A DNA stretch of 53,215 nucleotides from Prevotella jejuni. GTDB taxonomy: Bacteria > Bacteroidota > Bacteroidia > Bacteroidales > Bacteroidaceae. The notes under the pieces were generated by a model. That model had not been told where the DNA came from, made no database searches, and worked only from the letters and a program-made list of their open reading frames with translations. The stretch is from contig NZ_FZNZ01000027.1 of the NCBI RefSeq assembly GCF_900187995.1, positions 1 through 53,215 on the forward strand. Reading direction: 5' to 3'. Made by a program: the position numbers and the translations under genes. The first letter of the stretch is position 1. The number at the start of each line of letters is the position of its first letter. Below, one piece after another: positions 34,555 through 43,373 of this stretch.

Positions 34555-35347
34555 CTTTCTGAAGGATAGCCTCTGCGTCCTGCTCATAAAATCCACTCAG
34601 AATAATCTTTGAATCAGTTGTCATAACACTGACAAACTCGTCTATGTCTTCAAGGATAATATTACGGTTGATGTTTGCTAAGATAACATCAAAGACTCCA
34701 CTCACGTGTGAGAGGACTCGCTTGTCGCCTTCAAGCACATCTAACTCTACACCATTTAGTTTGGCATTATGCTCGGCATTGCGCACACTCCACTCATCAA
34801 TGTCATAGCTTACAACTTCCTTTGCACCGCACTTTGCGGCCACAATACCTAAGATACCCGTACCGCAGCCACAATCGAGAACTCTCTTGTCCTTCAGGTC
34901 TTGGTTTAGTAACAAGGAAACAATCATCTGTGTCGTCTCATGTGTACCTGTGCCAAATGCTTGTTGTGCGTCAATAAGTATTTTCATTGGGATAGTCTCA
35001 AGTTGAGGATAGTTAGCAATAGCTTCCTCCTCCATATTCTTGCAGACGATAGCACAGCGATTGTCAATGATAATAGGTTCAAAGCCAGCTTTTTCCCACT
35101 CCTCATTCCAGTTCTTATCCTCGGCTTGATTAGCTGTAAAAGTAACTGTTACGTCTGGTAGAGGCAGGTTATGTAGGGTCTCAGTGAGTGTATCTTCGTT
35201 GAAAAGGTCTTCTTGGCAGTAGCCAACGAGTCCGTCAGGCTCGTCCGTAAAGGAGTCGAATCCTATTTCACCTGTAAGGGCTGCAATAATGTCTCTTACG
35301 TCCTGAGAATCAGGTTCTGCCGTAAACTTTACTTGTATATATTTCAT
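34478..35347 (-). CDS. prmA: Ribosomal protein L11 methyltransferase
   Basis: A 289-residue cytoplasmic SAM-dependent enzyme that methylates ribosomal protein L11. The family hallmarks are present: DAQQAFGTGTHETT before the SAM motif I VLDCGCGTGILGI, then YDIDEWSV and the NINRNIIL post-motif in place of NAnIL. The length is typical. Its 3' end overlaps the convergent GH25 gene by 77 bases; the PrmA C-terminus (LLNHDWCCLLLERQ) looks family-like, so the overlap arises from extension of the GH25 frame. A minus-strand TAATTTTG element at 35369-35376 lies 22 bases before the start. Confidence 0.94.
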   Translation of the reverse strand: MKYIQVKFTAEPDSQDVRDIIAALTGEIGFDSFTDEPDGLVGYCQEDLFNEDTLTETLHNLPLPDVTVTFTANQAEDKNWNEEWEKAGFEPIIIDNRCAIVCKNMEEEAIANYPQLETIPMKILIDAQQAFGTGTHETTQMIVSLLLNQDLKDKRVLDCGCGTGILGIVAAKCGAKEVVSYDIDEWSVRNAEHNAKLNGVELDVLEGDKRVLSHVSGVFDVILANINRNIILEDIDEFVSVMTTDSKIILSGFYEQDAEAILQKANDLGLKESQRLLNHDWCCLLLERQ

Positions 35348-35368
35348 CTTGGTGTTAAATTTCTACTG

Positions 35369-35376
35369 CAAAATTA
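35369..35376 (-). promoter_or_regulatory. Putative -7 promoter element of prmA
   Basis: CAAAATTA reads TAATTTTG on the minus strand, 22 bases before the prmA ATG at 35347, implying a very short leader. Confidence 0.5.
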
Positions 35377-35441
35377 TAAAAAATAGGGAAAAACCTACCA
35401 TGGATTAGGGAAAATCCGTATATTTGCAAGTAAAGTTGTCT

Positions 35442-35449
35442 TATTTTTG
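35442..35449 (+). promoter_or_regulatory. Putative -7 promoter element of the Tyr/Gly-rich protein and porin pair
   Basis: TATTTTTG matches TAnnTTTG, 70 bases before the ATG at 35519. A second match, TATATTTG, lies at 35419-35426, so transcription could start at two sites. Confidence 0.5.
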
Positions 35450-35518
35450 CACTATCGAAATAGTGTATATACACTGTTGTTGGTGTTAAAGAACAATTAG
35501 TAATTAAATATAGGGTAT

Positions 35519-36568
35519 ATGAAACGATTAGTTTTTCTTTCGGTTTTGTTTGGAGCTATGCCATTACTTTCAATGGCACAAGATGACCTTTATTTTACCC
35601 CGTCAAAGGCAGAGCAGTCTGCTTATCAACAGAATAAGATAGAGGAAGATCGTCCTGTCTATTATAGTGGCATTGGTAAGTCTAATGACGAATACAATCG
35701 TCGTGGTAAGTATAACTATAAGAAGATAGGTGTTGACTCTTTGGGTAATGATATCTTTATGTCACGTGTTTCTACGTTGCATGGCGACTCTGTAGTGTTA
35801 GATACTATCTATGGAGGTTTTACTCGTCAGTACGAAAGTGATAACGATGACTTTGCTTATAGCAGAAGAATGAGTCGCTTCGATGGCTTCTGGGGTGGTT
35901 ATTATGACCCTTGGTATGCTGGTCGTTCTTCGTTCTATGTAGGTTGGGGTTGGCGTTCACCTTATTATAGTGGATGGTATGACACTTGGGACGACCCATG
36001 GTATTATGGTTATTATGGTGGTTATCCTTATTATAGTTATTACGGTGGCTATCCATATTATGGCTACTACGGCGGTTATCCATACTATTACGGTTATGCT
36101 GGTTATGGTTGGTACAGTCCTTGGAGCAGATATTATGGCTATTATGGTGGCTATCCTTACTATGGTTACGGAAGAAGTGGCTACTATGCTTACAATGGAC
36201 ACACTGGTACTGCCAATCACTGGGGTAGTTCTCAAAGGGACTTTGGCTCTCAAGCAAGAAGTAATGTCTATAGCAATGGACAATCTACATACTCAAATCG
36301 TCGTGGTAATGTGAACCAGTATGGTAATACAGCAGCTCCACGTAATGATATGAGCAATTATTATGACCGCTTTGGTGGTGCACGTCAGAATGGTTATCAG
36401 AATCAGACACGTAGCTATTCTCAGCCAGAACGTTCAACATTCTCACAGCCTTCACCAAGCTCTTTCGGTGGTGCAAGAAGTGGTGGTGGTAGCTTCGGCG
36501 GTTCATATTCAGGTGGTGGAGGCAGCAGTTCTGGTGGCTCACGCAGTGCCTTCGGTAGTCATAGATAG
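35519..36568 (+). CDS. Secreted Tyr/Gly-rich low-complexity protein
   Basis: A 349-residue exported protein with a signal peptide (MKRLVFLSVLFGAMPLLSMAQ). The N-terminal 120 residues are of ordinary composition and contain EDRPVYYSGIGKSNDEYNRR and a DSLGNDIF...DSVVLDTIYGGF region. Then comes an aromatic low-complexity block (about 125-230) built on GGYPYY units at 167, 176, 185 and 210; the first three are exactly nine residues apart. The tail, from about residue 235, is rich in Asn, Gln, Ser and Gly and has no aromatic repeat (FGGARSGGGSFGGSYSGGGG). The composition resembles phase-separating or adhesive proteins; function unknown. It lies 42 bases before the porin-like gene on the same strand, so they are probably co-expressed. 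Frames on both strands across the block are shadows of the repeat. Confidence 0.85.
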   Translation: MKRLVFLSVLFGAMPLLSMAQDDLYFTPSKAEQSAYQQNKIEEDRPVYYSGIGKSNDEYNRRGKYNYKKIGVDSLGNDIFMSRVSTLHGDSVVLDTIYGGFTRQYESDNDDFAYSRRMSRFDGFWGGYYDPWYAGRSSFYVGWGWRSPYYSGWYDTWDDPWYYGYYGGYPYYSYYGGYPYYGYYGGYPYYYGYAGYGWYSPWSRYYGYYGGYPYYGYGRSGYYAYNGHTGTANHWGSSQRDFGSQARSNVYSNGQSTYSNRRGNVNQYGNTAAPRNDMSNYYDRFGGARQNGYQNQTRSYSQPERSTFSQPSPSSFGGARSGGGSFGGSYSGGGGSSSGGSRSAFGSHR

Positions 36569-36610
36569 TATTTGGGATAATGAATATTTAATTAATAAAG
36601 CATATCAGAT

Positions 36611-38236
36611 ATGAAGAGTAAATATATTTTCTTCGCAGTATCGTTGTTTGCTGCTTTGTCAGCAAACGCACAAGAGACATACGAGAATGCTAAGTTAGCA
36701 GGCGAGGACTTGAATGGTACTGCACGCTATGTTGGTATGGGTGGAGCTATGGAAGCTTTGGGTGCTGATATTTCTACTATTGGTACTAATCCAGCTGGTA
36801 TCGGTCTGTTCCGTCATAGCAATGTCAGTATCAGTGGTGGACTACTTATGCAGTCTGATGGTAAGGACTTCTCTAACGGCAAAAAGACTAATCTGAGCTT
36901 CGACCAGATAGGTGGTGTTTATTCTACTCGTAGTGGACAGAAATCGTTCATTAACTTTGGTTTCAACTATCATAAGGGTAAGAACTTTGATTATATCCTC
37001 AATGCTGCTAACTCATTGGACGGAAGTTCACAGAATAAGCAGTCATATATTAAGGGTATGCTTGCTAATGAGAATTCTGGTGGATTCTTTGTTGATAAGA
37101 ATAAGTATGGTGAGAATATCGGTTATGTAAATTCTACATCAGAGAATGTCGCATACACTTGGAGTCAGATTGATTACCTCTATTGGAATAATCTTATCCC
37201 TGATAAAAATACAGGAAGGCTTAACTATGAGTCGGCTTCGGGCTATAATCTTGCTCGTGCAAACACTGGTTATATTGGTAATTATGACTTTGCTGTGAGC
37301 GGGAATTTCAATGACAGGGTTTATCTTGGTCTGACATTCGGTATGAAGGATGTTAATTATAAGGGATATAGCGAGTATCGTGAGAATTTCAGCAATGCTG
37401 GTGGTGTGCTTGTCCGTGATGAAAGAAAGATAACAGGTTCAGGTTTTGATATCACTGCTGGTGTTATCGTTCGTCCAGTGGCTGAGTCTCCATTTAGAAT
37501 AGGTGCATACGTGAAGTCTCCAACATGGTATGACTTGACGACATCAAATAATACTCGTCTTGTTTATTCCCCAAGTACAACGAGTGTGCGAAGCACGGAT
37601 TCATCTATTAGTAATTCATACGATTTCAAGATGTGGACACCATGGAAGTTTGGTTTCTCTCTTGGTCACACCGTTGGTAATTACCTCGCTTTAGGTGCAA
37701 CTTACGAGTATGAGAACTTTAGTAATATAAACAGTAGAGTCAACGATGGTGGATACTATGATTATTACTATGGTCAGTACTACGAGTCATCAACTGCTGA
37801 CAAGAATATGAATGCACACACTAAGGAGGTTCTGAAAGGTGTAAGTACTTTGAAGTTAGGTGTTGAGTACAAACCAGTAAGCAATGTTGCTTTGCGTATG
37901 GGTTATAACTATGTTAGTGCAATGTACGATAAGGATGTGCAGAAAGACCCAGGTATTGCTTCTTTTGGTACAGCCTATGCTTCTGCAACAGACTACACTA
38001 ATTGGAGTGCAATCAACCGCTTCACATTAGGTGTTGGCTATCAAGTTAAGAATTTCAATATTGACTTGGCTTACCAGTATAGTGCACAGAATGGCTCTTT
38101 TGCACCATTCTCTAATATTAGGAACATATCTATACCTTCTGGTACGACAACTGTAACAGAGTCTAACGTGGCTACAACTACTGATGTTAAGAATAACAGA
38201 AGTCAGTTGCTACTCACTGTTGGCTATCGCTTCTAA
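36611..38236 (+). CDS. OmpP1/FadL-like outer-membrane porin
   Basis: A 541-residue outer-membrane barrel with a signal peptide (MKSKYIFFAVSLFAALSANAQ). The segment after it reads GTARYVGMGGAMEALGADISTIGTNPAGIGLFR. This is the conserved N-terminal hatch-like motif of Bacteroidetes OmpP1/FadL/TodX proteins (NPAG). It is followed by many Tyr/Gly-rich amphipathic strands and a C-terminus ending SQLLLTVGYRF, a typical barrel terminus. The family moves hydrophobic compounds across the outer membrane; the substrate here is unknown. It follows the Tyr/Gly-rich secreted protein, which could be a surface partner. A terminator hairpin lies at 38263-38300. Confidence 0.88.
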   Translation: MKSKYIFFAVSLFAALSANAQETYENAKLAGEDLNGTARYVGMGGAMEALGADISTIGTNPAGIGLFRHSNVSISGGLLMQSDGKDFSNGKKTNLSFDQIGGVYSTRSGQKSFINFGFNYHKGKNFDYILNAANSLDGSSQNKQSYIKGMLANENSGGFFVDKNKYGENIGYVNSTSENVAYTWSQIDYLYWNNLIPDKNTGRLNYESASGYNLARANTGYIGNYDFAVSGNFNDRVYLGLTFGMKDVNYKGYSEYRENFSNAGGVLVRDERKITGSGFDITAGVIVRPVAESPFRIGAYVKSPTWYDLTTSNNTRLVYSPSTTSVRSTDSSISNSYDFKMWTPWKFGFSLGHTVGNYLALGATYEYENFSNINSRVNDGGYYDYYYGQYYESSTADKNMNAHTKEVLKGVSTLKLGVEYKPVSNVALRMGYNYVSAMYDKDVQKDPGIASFGTAYASATDYTNWSAINRFTLGVGYQVKNFNIDLAYQYSAQNGSFAPFSNIRNISIPSGTTTVTESNVATTTDVKNNRSQLLLTVGYRF

Positions 38237-38262
38237 GGAACTTATATAAAGATATAAAGCAT

Positions 38263-38300
38263 AAAAGGTAAAGGAGTATTCTCTCTTTTACCTTTTTTGT
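38263..38300 (+). terminator. Terminator after the porin gene
   Basis: AAAAGGTAAAGGAG (38263-38276) pairs with CTCTCTTTTACCTTTT (38281-38296), leaving a T-rich end (TTTTTTGTTG). It lies 27 bases past the stop. Confidence 0.8.
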
Positions 38301-38393
38301 TGCTGTTGTCATAATTGCTCTTCGTAGGGTGTTTCAATAACGATAATCACAAAATGATTAGAAGTCTTGAGTGATTAAGTTGTTTAATTCATC

Positions 38394-38499
38394 TAAACTT
38401 AATTTCCTGTCATTGTTGTCATTCTTCGTAGACACTTAACTTATTAATTTATAGCATACTAACATCAAATGTTAAAAATGACAGCAAATGAATTTAAAA
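38394..38499. repeat. ~105-bp element with TGTCAT inverted ends, copy C
   Basis: The left end, AATTTCCTGTCATTGTTGTC, carries the double TGTCAT. The right end, AATGTTAAAAATGACAGCAA followed by ATGAATTT, is identical to copy A over 28 bases. It lies between the convergent porin and 65-residue genes, so all three copies occupy convergent gaps. No ORF. Confidence 0.8.
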
Positions 38500-38670
38500 C
38501 TTTATTTATATAATAGAGGTTATAGTCTCTCTCTTATTAGAGCCATTTTTACGGCATGTGTAGGAATGTCACTTTGTATTCCTACTAAACCTTGATAGGC
38601 GTGTGAAAGATGTATAATTGCTCTTTAGTCAATCACTCTATTTCAAGGTTAATAACCCCTTGACTATCTA

Positions 38671-38868
38671 TTAAAGCTTTCCGACTTCTGATAGAACTTC
38701 TGCAACGTCATCAGGTGTATTGAACATGATGCCTTCTTCTAACTCCTCGTCTGACAGTTGAGCGAGTAGTTCCTTTGCAGCTGCTTCATCAAAACGTGGT
38801 TCTCCCTTACTATTGGTTTTGGCAAGTAGGGAGGTTAGGATCTGTTGACGATATTCTTCTATTGACAT
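38671..38868 (-). CDS. 65-residue acidic hypothetical protein
   Basis: An acidic, helical 65-residue protein (MSIEEYRQQILTSLLAKTNS...FDEAAAKELLAQLSDEELEEG...DVAEVLSEVGKL) without signal or membrane segment. The composition and clean reading frame look genuine and it reads as a small conserved Prevotella-type protein, but no family is recognised. It lies 43 bases after yaaA on the same strand and is probably co-transcribed with it. Confidence 0.7.
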   Translation of the reverse strand: MSIEEYRQQILTSLLAKTNSKGEPRFDEAAAKELLAQLSDEELEEGIMFNTPDDVAEVLSEVGKL

Positions 38869-38911
38869 AATTAATTTGACTTTTACATTTATAATAAGGT
38901 GTCACTATTGA

Positions 38912-39676
38912 TTAAGACTTTAGTATAAAGTGTGGATGGTTTTCATCTCCATAATCTTTATGATAGGTGAAACCATCATACTCAAAGGTGAGGAGCTCGT
39001 CAGGCGAGGCCAGTTGATTACGGAGGATGTAACTTGTCATTGCGCCACGGCAACTCTTTGCATATACACTGACAGCCTTTAGGCGACTTTCTTGGTCAAC
39101 CATAAAGAGTGGCTGAATAATGCGTACCTCTTTTTGTAAACGTTTCCAATCGAAGAGGTGTTGGAACTCTTCTGTGGCTAAATGTACTAAGATACCATCG
39201 TCAGCATGCACTGCTTCTATGAGGAGGTCTGTGAGGAGTGGTTTCCAATATGCAAACATATTCTTGCCTTCAGCCGATGGTAGCTTTGCTTTCCCTTCCA
39301 GACGATAAGGATGGATAAGGTCTAATGGACGTAAGAGGCCATAGAGAAAACTTGTTATCCAGAGATGTTTGTCTGCATAGCTGAAGTCTTCTTGACTGTA
39401 CTCATGTGCTTTAAGACATTTATATGCTTGTCCGTAATAGGCGAGGAGAGCAGGGAGAAAGGCTTCTTCATTGAAGAAATCTTGATAGCGTAGCTTGTTT
39501 TCAAGTGCTATCTTAGCGTTACATGGAATCGTTTGGGCAAGTTCTTCTACAGAAAGGCTGCTTAGCTCTAACGCCATCTGCCCCGCTTCTTTATGGAAAC
39601 GAGGCAGATGAGTGTTAGGAGTTGGTACCGTTGTGGTACTGTTCATTATTTTAGCGGATGCTAATAGTATCTGCAT
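38912..39676 (-). CDS. yaaA: YaaA-family peroxide-stress protein
   Basis: A 254-residue cytoplasmic protein of the YaaA/DUF328 (UPF0246) family, which in E. coli limits iron-mediated damage during peroxide stress. Conserved stretches are visible: MQILLASAKIM at the start, YGLLRPLDLIHPYRLEG in the middle and the YAKSCRGAMTSYIL block near the C-terminus; this last is the DNA-binding-like core of the family. Length is typical (about 250). It shares a strand and close spacing with the 65-residue gene after it. No redox regulator gene is adjacent. Confidence 0.93.
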   Translation of the reverse strand: MQILLASAKIMNSTTTVPTPNTHLPRFHKEAGQMALELSSLSVEELAQTIPCNAKIALENKLRYQDFFNEEAFLPALLAYYGQAYKCLKAHEYSQEDFSYADKHLWITSFLYGLLRPLDLIHPYRLEGKAKLPSAEGKNMFAYWKPLLTDLLIEAVHADDGILVHLATEEFQHLFDWKRLQKEVRIIQPLFMVDQESRLKAVSVYAKSCRGAMTSYILRNQLASPDELLTFEYDGFTYHKDYGDENHPHFILKS

Positions 39677-39753
39677 TTGATTGAAAACTTAGGATTAAAA
39701 GGGTGAAATGGAGTTAGGACAATATTTTACCTGTCGAGAAATATAAAAATGGT

Positions 39754-39813
39754 AAGGGGTTATACCTTTATTAAAGATAGCCCTTAGGATATGAGCAATA
39801 GGCATAACCCCTT
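39754..39813 (-). terminator. Probable terminator after the prolyl oligopeptidase gene
   Basis: AAGGGGTTATACCT (39754-39767) pairs with AGGCATAACCCCTT (39800-39813) with one mismatch and a 32-base loop. On the minus strand the stem runs into ACCATTTTTATAT. It is next to the stop at 39821. Confidence 0.6.
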
Positions 39814-39820
39814 TAAACTC

Positions 39821-41935
39821 TTAATATTTCAATCCCATATTATAAAGGATGAAGCCATAAATGTCAGCTTGTTCTTCCAACTGCTTAGACAGAGGTTTGC
39901 CACTTCCGTGTCCCGCCTTGGTATCAATGCGGATAAGTGTTGGTGTGTCAGCAGCATTATCAGCCTGCAATGTAGCTGCAAACTTAAATGAGTGCGCAGG
40001 TACAACACGGTCGTCATGGTCGGCTGTTGTTATCAAAGTAGCAGGATACTTTGTACCAGGACGGAGGTTGTGGAGTGGAGAGTAAGCGTGGAGATAATCA
40101 AACATCTCCTTTGAGTCAGCACTTGTTCCGTAGTCTGGAGCCCAGTTCCAACCAATAGTAAACTTATGATAACGTAACATATCCATAACACCTACTTGTG
40201 GGATACATACTTTATAAAGGTCTGGACGTTGTGTCATGCAAGCTCCTATGAGCAAACCACCATTTGAGCCACCAACGATAGCGAGGTAGTCTTTACTTGT
40301 ATATTTATTCTCGATAAGCCATTCACCAGCTGCAATGAAATCGTCAAAAACATTCTGTTTCTGCATCTTCGTACCTGCTGTGTGCCAATCTTCTCCGTAC
40401 TCGCTACCACCACGAAGGGATGCTTGTGCATAGATGCCACCATTTTCAATGAAAGGAATACGTACAGAAGAGAAGTATGGGGTCAAGGCTATATTGAAGC
40501 CACCGTATGCATAGAGGAATACTGGGTTCTTACCATTGCGCTTCAAGCCTTTCTTATAAGTGATAAAGAGAGGAATCTTTGTCCCATCCTTACTTGTATA
40601 GAATACCTGTTCGCAGACATAGTCAGACTCTTTGAACTTAACCTTTGGTGCTGCATATACCTTACTGTTTGCAGAACTGAGGTCATACTGAAAGATGGTA
40701 GTTGGTACGGTGAAAGAAGAGAAGGAATAGAATACCTCTTTACGATCTTTCTCTCCATAGAAAGCCGCACTACCTAATGTCGGAAGTTTAATCTCTGAGA
40801 GTTGTTTACCATCCATAGAATAAACGTACGCGTGGCTGGAAGCATCTTTCATATAGTTGAGAATCATCTTTCCATCAGCAAAGGTAACTCCTTCAAGCAT
40901 GTCCTTAGACTCTGGTACAAGGGTCCTCCATTCACTGAAACCAGGGTGCTTGAGGTCTGTGACCATCAGTCGGTTCTTAGGTGCACCATCATTAGTAAGG
41001 AAGTACATCTTATCACCAATAGTCTCAATCAGGCTATACTGTAAATCAAGATTAGAAGTCATCTGAATGAATTGACTATTAGGTTGACGGAGATCACGTA
41101 CATAGACAATGTTGCCTGAGCCTGCACCGCTTTCATAGAGGAACATCATGGTCTCTTCTTCATTAACACTTACAGCATAGAAGCGCATTGGGTTTGCTGG
41201 ATTTTGGTAGAAGAGGACATCTTCAGACTGTGGAGTACCTATCTTATGATAGTAGATTTTCTGGACAGAATTGACATTACTGAACTCATGTCCTTTCTGT
41301 GGAGCATCATAGGCACTGTAATAAAAACCGTCACCTTGCCAAGATGCGCCAGAAAATTTGGCCCAATTAATATGGTCATCAAGCAGTTTTCCTGTCTTGA
41401 CATCCATTACATAGAACTCCTGCCAGTCGCTTCCGCTGCGAGAGATAGAGTAGGTTGCATACTTGCCGTTGTGTGAGAAGTAGATACCCTTCAATGCAAC
41501 GGTTCCGTCTGATGACAGTTGATTAGGGTTAAGGAATACACGTGCGTTCTTCTCATCCCCAAGTCGATCCATGATATACAGTACACTTTGGTTCTGCAGA
41601 CCATCATTCTTGTAGAAGAGCCACTTTCCAATAGATTTGATATAGGAGGGAGCCGATACCTTCTCATAGTTTGATAACTCCTTCATACGTTTTAGGAGTT
41701 TCCCACGGAACGGAATACGAGAGAGATACTCCTGTGTAACCTTGTTCTCAGCAGCTACCCATTCAGCAGTAGCTTTGGAACTATCATTCTCTAATGGGCG
41801 ATAAGGATCGGCAACTTGAACACCAAAATAGGTGTCTACAGTCCCATCCTTTGGAGCTTGTGGATACGTTAGCTTCTGTGCCATCATGCTTGTGGCAGAC
41901 AATAATGCTGCGGTTAGTAATACTTGTTTCTTCAT
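39821..41935 (-). CDS. Secreted prolyl oligopeptidase (S9A family)
   Basis: A 704-residue serine peptidase with a signal peptide (MKKQVLLTAALLSATSMMAQ). It has a seven-bladed beta-propeller (about 75-420) that gates access to the active site and a C-terminal alpha/beta-hydrolase domain. GGSNGGLL gives the nucleophile S557, DHDDRVV the acid region and KAGHGSGK the catalytic His. It cleaves short proline-containing peptides on the carboxyl side of Pro, and the signal places it in the periplasm or outside. This fits a proteolytic, amino-acid-using oral or gut anaerobe. It is a single gene with a terminator. Confidence 0.95.
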   Translation of the reverse strand: MKKQVLLTAALLSATSMMAQKLTYPQAPKDGTVDTYFGVQVADPYRPLENDSSKATAEWVAAENKVTQEYLSRIPFRGKLLKRMKELSNYEKVSAPSYIKSIGKWLFYKNDGLQNQSVLYIMDRLGDEKNARVFLNPNQLSSDGTVALKGIYFSHNGKYATYSISRSGSDWQEFYVMDVKTGKLLDDHINWAKFSGASWQGDGFYYSAYDAPQKGHEFSNVNSVQKIYYHKIGTPQSEDVLFYQNPANPMRFYAVSVNEEETMMFLYESGAGSGNIVYVRDLRQPNSQFIQMTSNLDLQYSLIETIGDKMYFLTNDGAPKNRLMVTDLKHPGFSEWRTLVPESKDMLEGVTFADGKMILNYMKDASSHAYVYSMDGKQLSEIKLPTLGSAAFYGEKDRKEVFYSFSSFTVPTTIFQYDLSSANSKVYAAPKVKFKESDYVCEQVFYTSKDGTKIPLFITYKKGLKRNGKNPVFLYAYGGFNIALTPYFSSVRIPFIENGGIYAQASLRGGSEYGEDWHTAGTKMQKQNVFDDFIAAGEWLIENKYTSKDYLAIVGGSNGGLLIGACMTQRPDLYKVCIPQVGVMDMLRYHKFTIGWNWAPDYGTSADSKEMFDYLHAYSPLHNLRPGTKYPATLITTADHDDRVVPAHSFKFAATLQADNAADTPTLIRIDTKAGHGSGKPLSKQLEEQADIYGFILYNMGLKY

Positions 41936-41984
41936 ATAGTAAAGATTTTAATGAATGAATGTTGTTTGCGATAGAGTGGACTTA

Positions 41985-42025
41985 TTAGTCTAATTAGGCT
42001 TATTGGGCTGATATGCCCAATATGC
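41985..42025. repeat. GCCCAAT-rich hairpin between prolyl oligopeptidase and fcl
   Basis: ATTGGGCTGATATGCCCAAT (42002-42021) is an inverted repeat, followed by ATGCCCAATC. AGTCTAATTAGGCTTATTGG precedes it. It looks like one of the AT-rich palindromic spacers common between Bacteroidetes genes; as the fcl stop is at 42043 it might end the fcl transcript, though it has no T-run. Confidence 0.45.
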
Positions 42026-42042
42026 CCAATCAATAATATAAA

Positions 42043-43245
42043 TTACTTTAAGCTTTCTTGATACCACTCGTAGAGTTTCTCAACACCATCTTCAATTTCC
42101 ACTTTGTGTGTCCACCCAAGGCGGTGCAACTTCTCTACATCAATGAGTTTTCGTGGTGTACCATTCGGCTTCTCAGTATCCCAGATTATATCTCCTTCAA
42201 AGTGAACTGTCTTCTTGACAAGTTCTGCAAGTTCTTTGATGGTAAGCTCTTTGCCAGTACCTACATTGATGTGGCAGTTACGAATCTCTCCTAATGATGG
42301 GATAGCACCACCACGGCCTTCAGAATTGTTTCGGTCGACTACACCATCAATCTTTGCACCATAGAAAACACTTGAGTATTTCTCAATACCAATGATGTCC
42401 TTGAAATCTACGTTCAATAGGATATGAACGCTGGCATCAGCCATATCTTCACTCCAAAGGAACTCACGTAATGGACTTCCGTCACCCCATAGCGTTACCT
42501 TATTATTCTCAATGCCATAGAAAGCGAGTGCTTTCAAGATACGTTCTTCTGTATTCTTACCATCAACATTACCTTCACCAATCTCTGCACGCAACTTGTC
42601 GGTTGGATTGATAGGTCGCTTGTTCATATCATTACGTATAGCATCCCAATCATTCTCATGGATTAATTTGGCAAGGTAAATCTTGCGCATCATTGCTGGC
42701 ATCACATGAGAGTTCTCCAAATGGAAATTATCATTAGGCCCATAGAGGTTTGTTGGCATAACTGCTATGTAATTCGTACCATATTGAAGGTTATAGCTTT
42801 CACACATCTTCAGTCCAGCTATTTTTGCAATAGCATACTCTTCATTACTGTATTCCAAAGGAGAAGTCAATAAAGAGTCTTCGTGCATTGGCTGTGGTGC
42901 ATTCTTTGGATAGATACATGTACTACCAAGGAAGAGGAGTTTCTCTACTTCATGAAGATAGCTTTGCTCGATAACATTACATTGTATCTTCATGTTTTGC
43001 ATGATAAAGTCTGCCCGATAGAGGTAGTTAGCCATAATTCCTCCTACAAATGCAGCTGCGAGAACAACAGCATCAGGCTTTTCCTCATCAAAGAATCGCT
43101 TTACAGCTTGCTGATCAGTTAGGTCCAGTTCTTTATGACTTCGTCCAACAAGATTCTTGTATCCTCGTTGTAGAAGATTGTTCCATATTGCTGAGCCAAC
43201 CAATCCATTGTGTCCAGCGACGTATATCTTACTATTTTTATTCAT
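42043..43245 (-). CDS. fcl: GDP-L-fucose synthase
   Basis: A 400-residue SDR-type enzyme that epimerises and reduces GDP-4-keto-6-deoxy-D-mannose to GDP-L-fucose with NADPH. The Rossmann glycine motif GHNGLVGSAI and the catalytic YAIAK (Y-x-x-x-K) are present, as are LGSTCIYP and LYGPNDNFHLENSHVMPAMM. It is longer than E. coli Fcl (321) because of an insertion near residues 205-230 (KRPINPTDKLRAEIGEGN...) shared by Bacteroidetes enzymes. The start is set at 43245 (MNKNSKIYVAGHNG); the longer frame adds 23 non-family residues. It lies 128 bases after gmd on the same strand and acts on its product. Confidence 0.94.
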   Translation of the reverse strand: MNKNSKIYVAGHNGLVGSAIWNNLLQRGYKNLVGRSHKELDLTDQQAVKRFFDEEKPDAVVLAAAFVGGIMANYLYRADFIMQNMKIQCNVIEQSYLHEVEKLLFLGSTCIYPKNAPQPMHEDSLLTSPLEYSNEEYAIAKIAGLKMCESYNLQYGTNYIAVMPTNLYGPNDNFHLENSHVMPAMMRKIYLAKLIHENDWDAIRNDMNKRPINPTDKLRAEIGEGNVDGKNTEERILKALAFYGIENNKVTLWGDGSPLREFLWSEDMADASVHILLNVDFKDIIGIEKYSSVFYGAKIDGVVDRNNSEGRGGAIPSLGEIRNCHINVGTGKELTIKELAELVKKTVHFEGDIIWDTEKPNGTPRKLIDVEKLHRLGWTHKVEIEDGVEKLYEWYQESLK

Positions 43246-43373
43246 TGCGTATTTGTTGAATAGACTGTAAAAAGTAACAATAGCTGATAGAAAGCGACTA
43301 TTGAGAATCGCCAACTATCAGCATAAGCGGTAATTATCCCTCTCGCTGAGGAGAGAGAATGACGAAAGATGTC

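Noticed and set aside
35820..36614. Several long frames on both strands across the Tyr/Gly-rich gene
   Set aside because: They arise from the low-complexity repeat itself (TAT/GGT codons read out of frame) and have no normal composition, start context or family.
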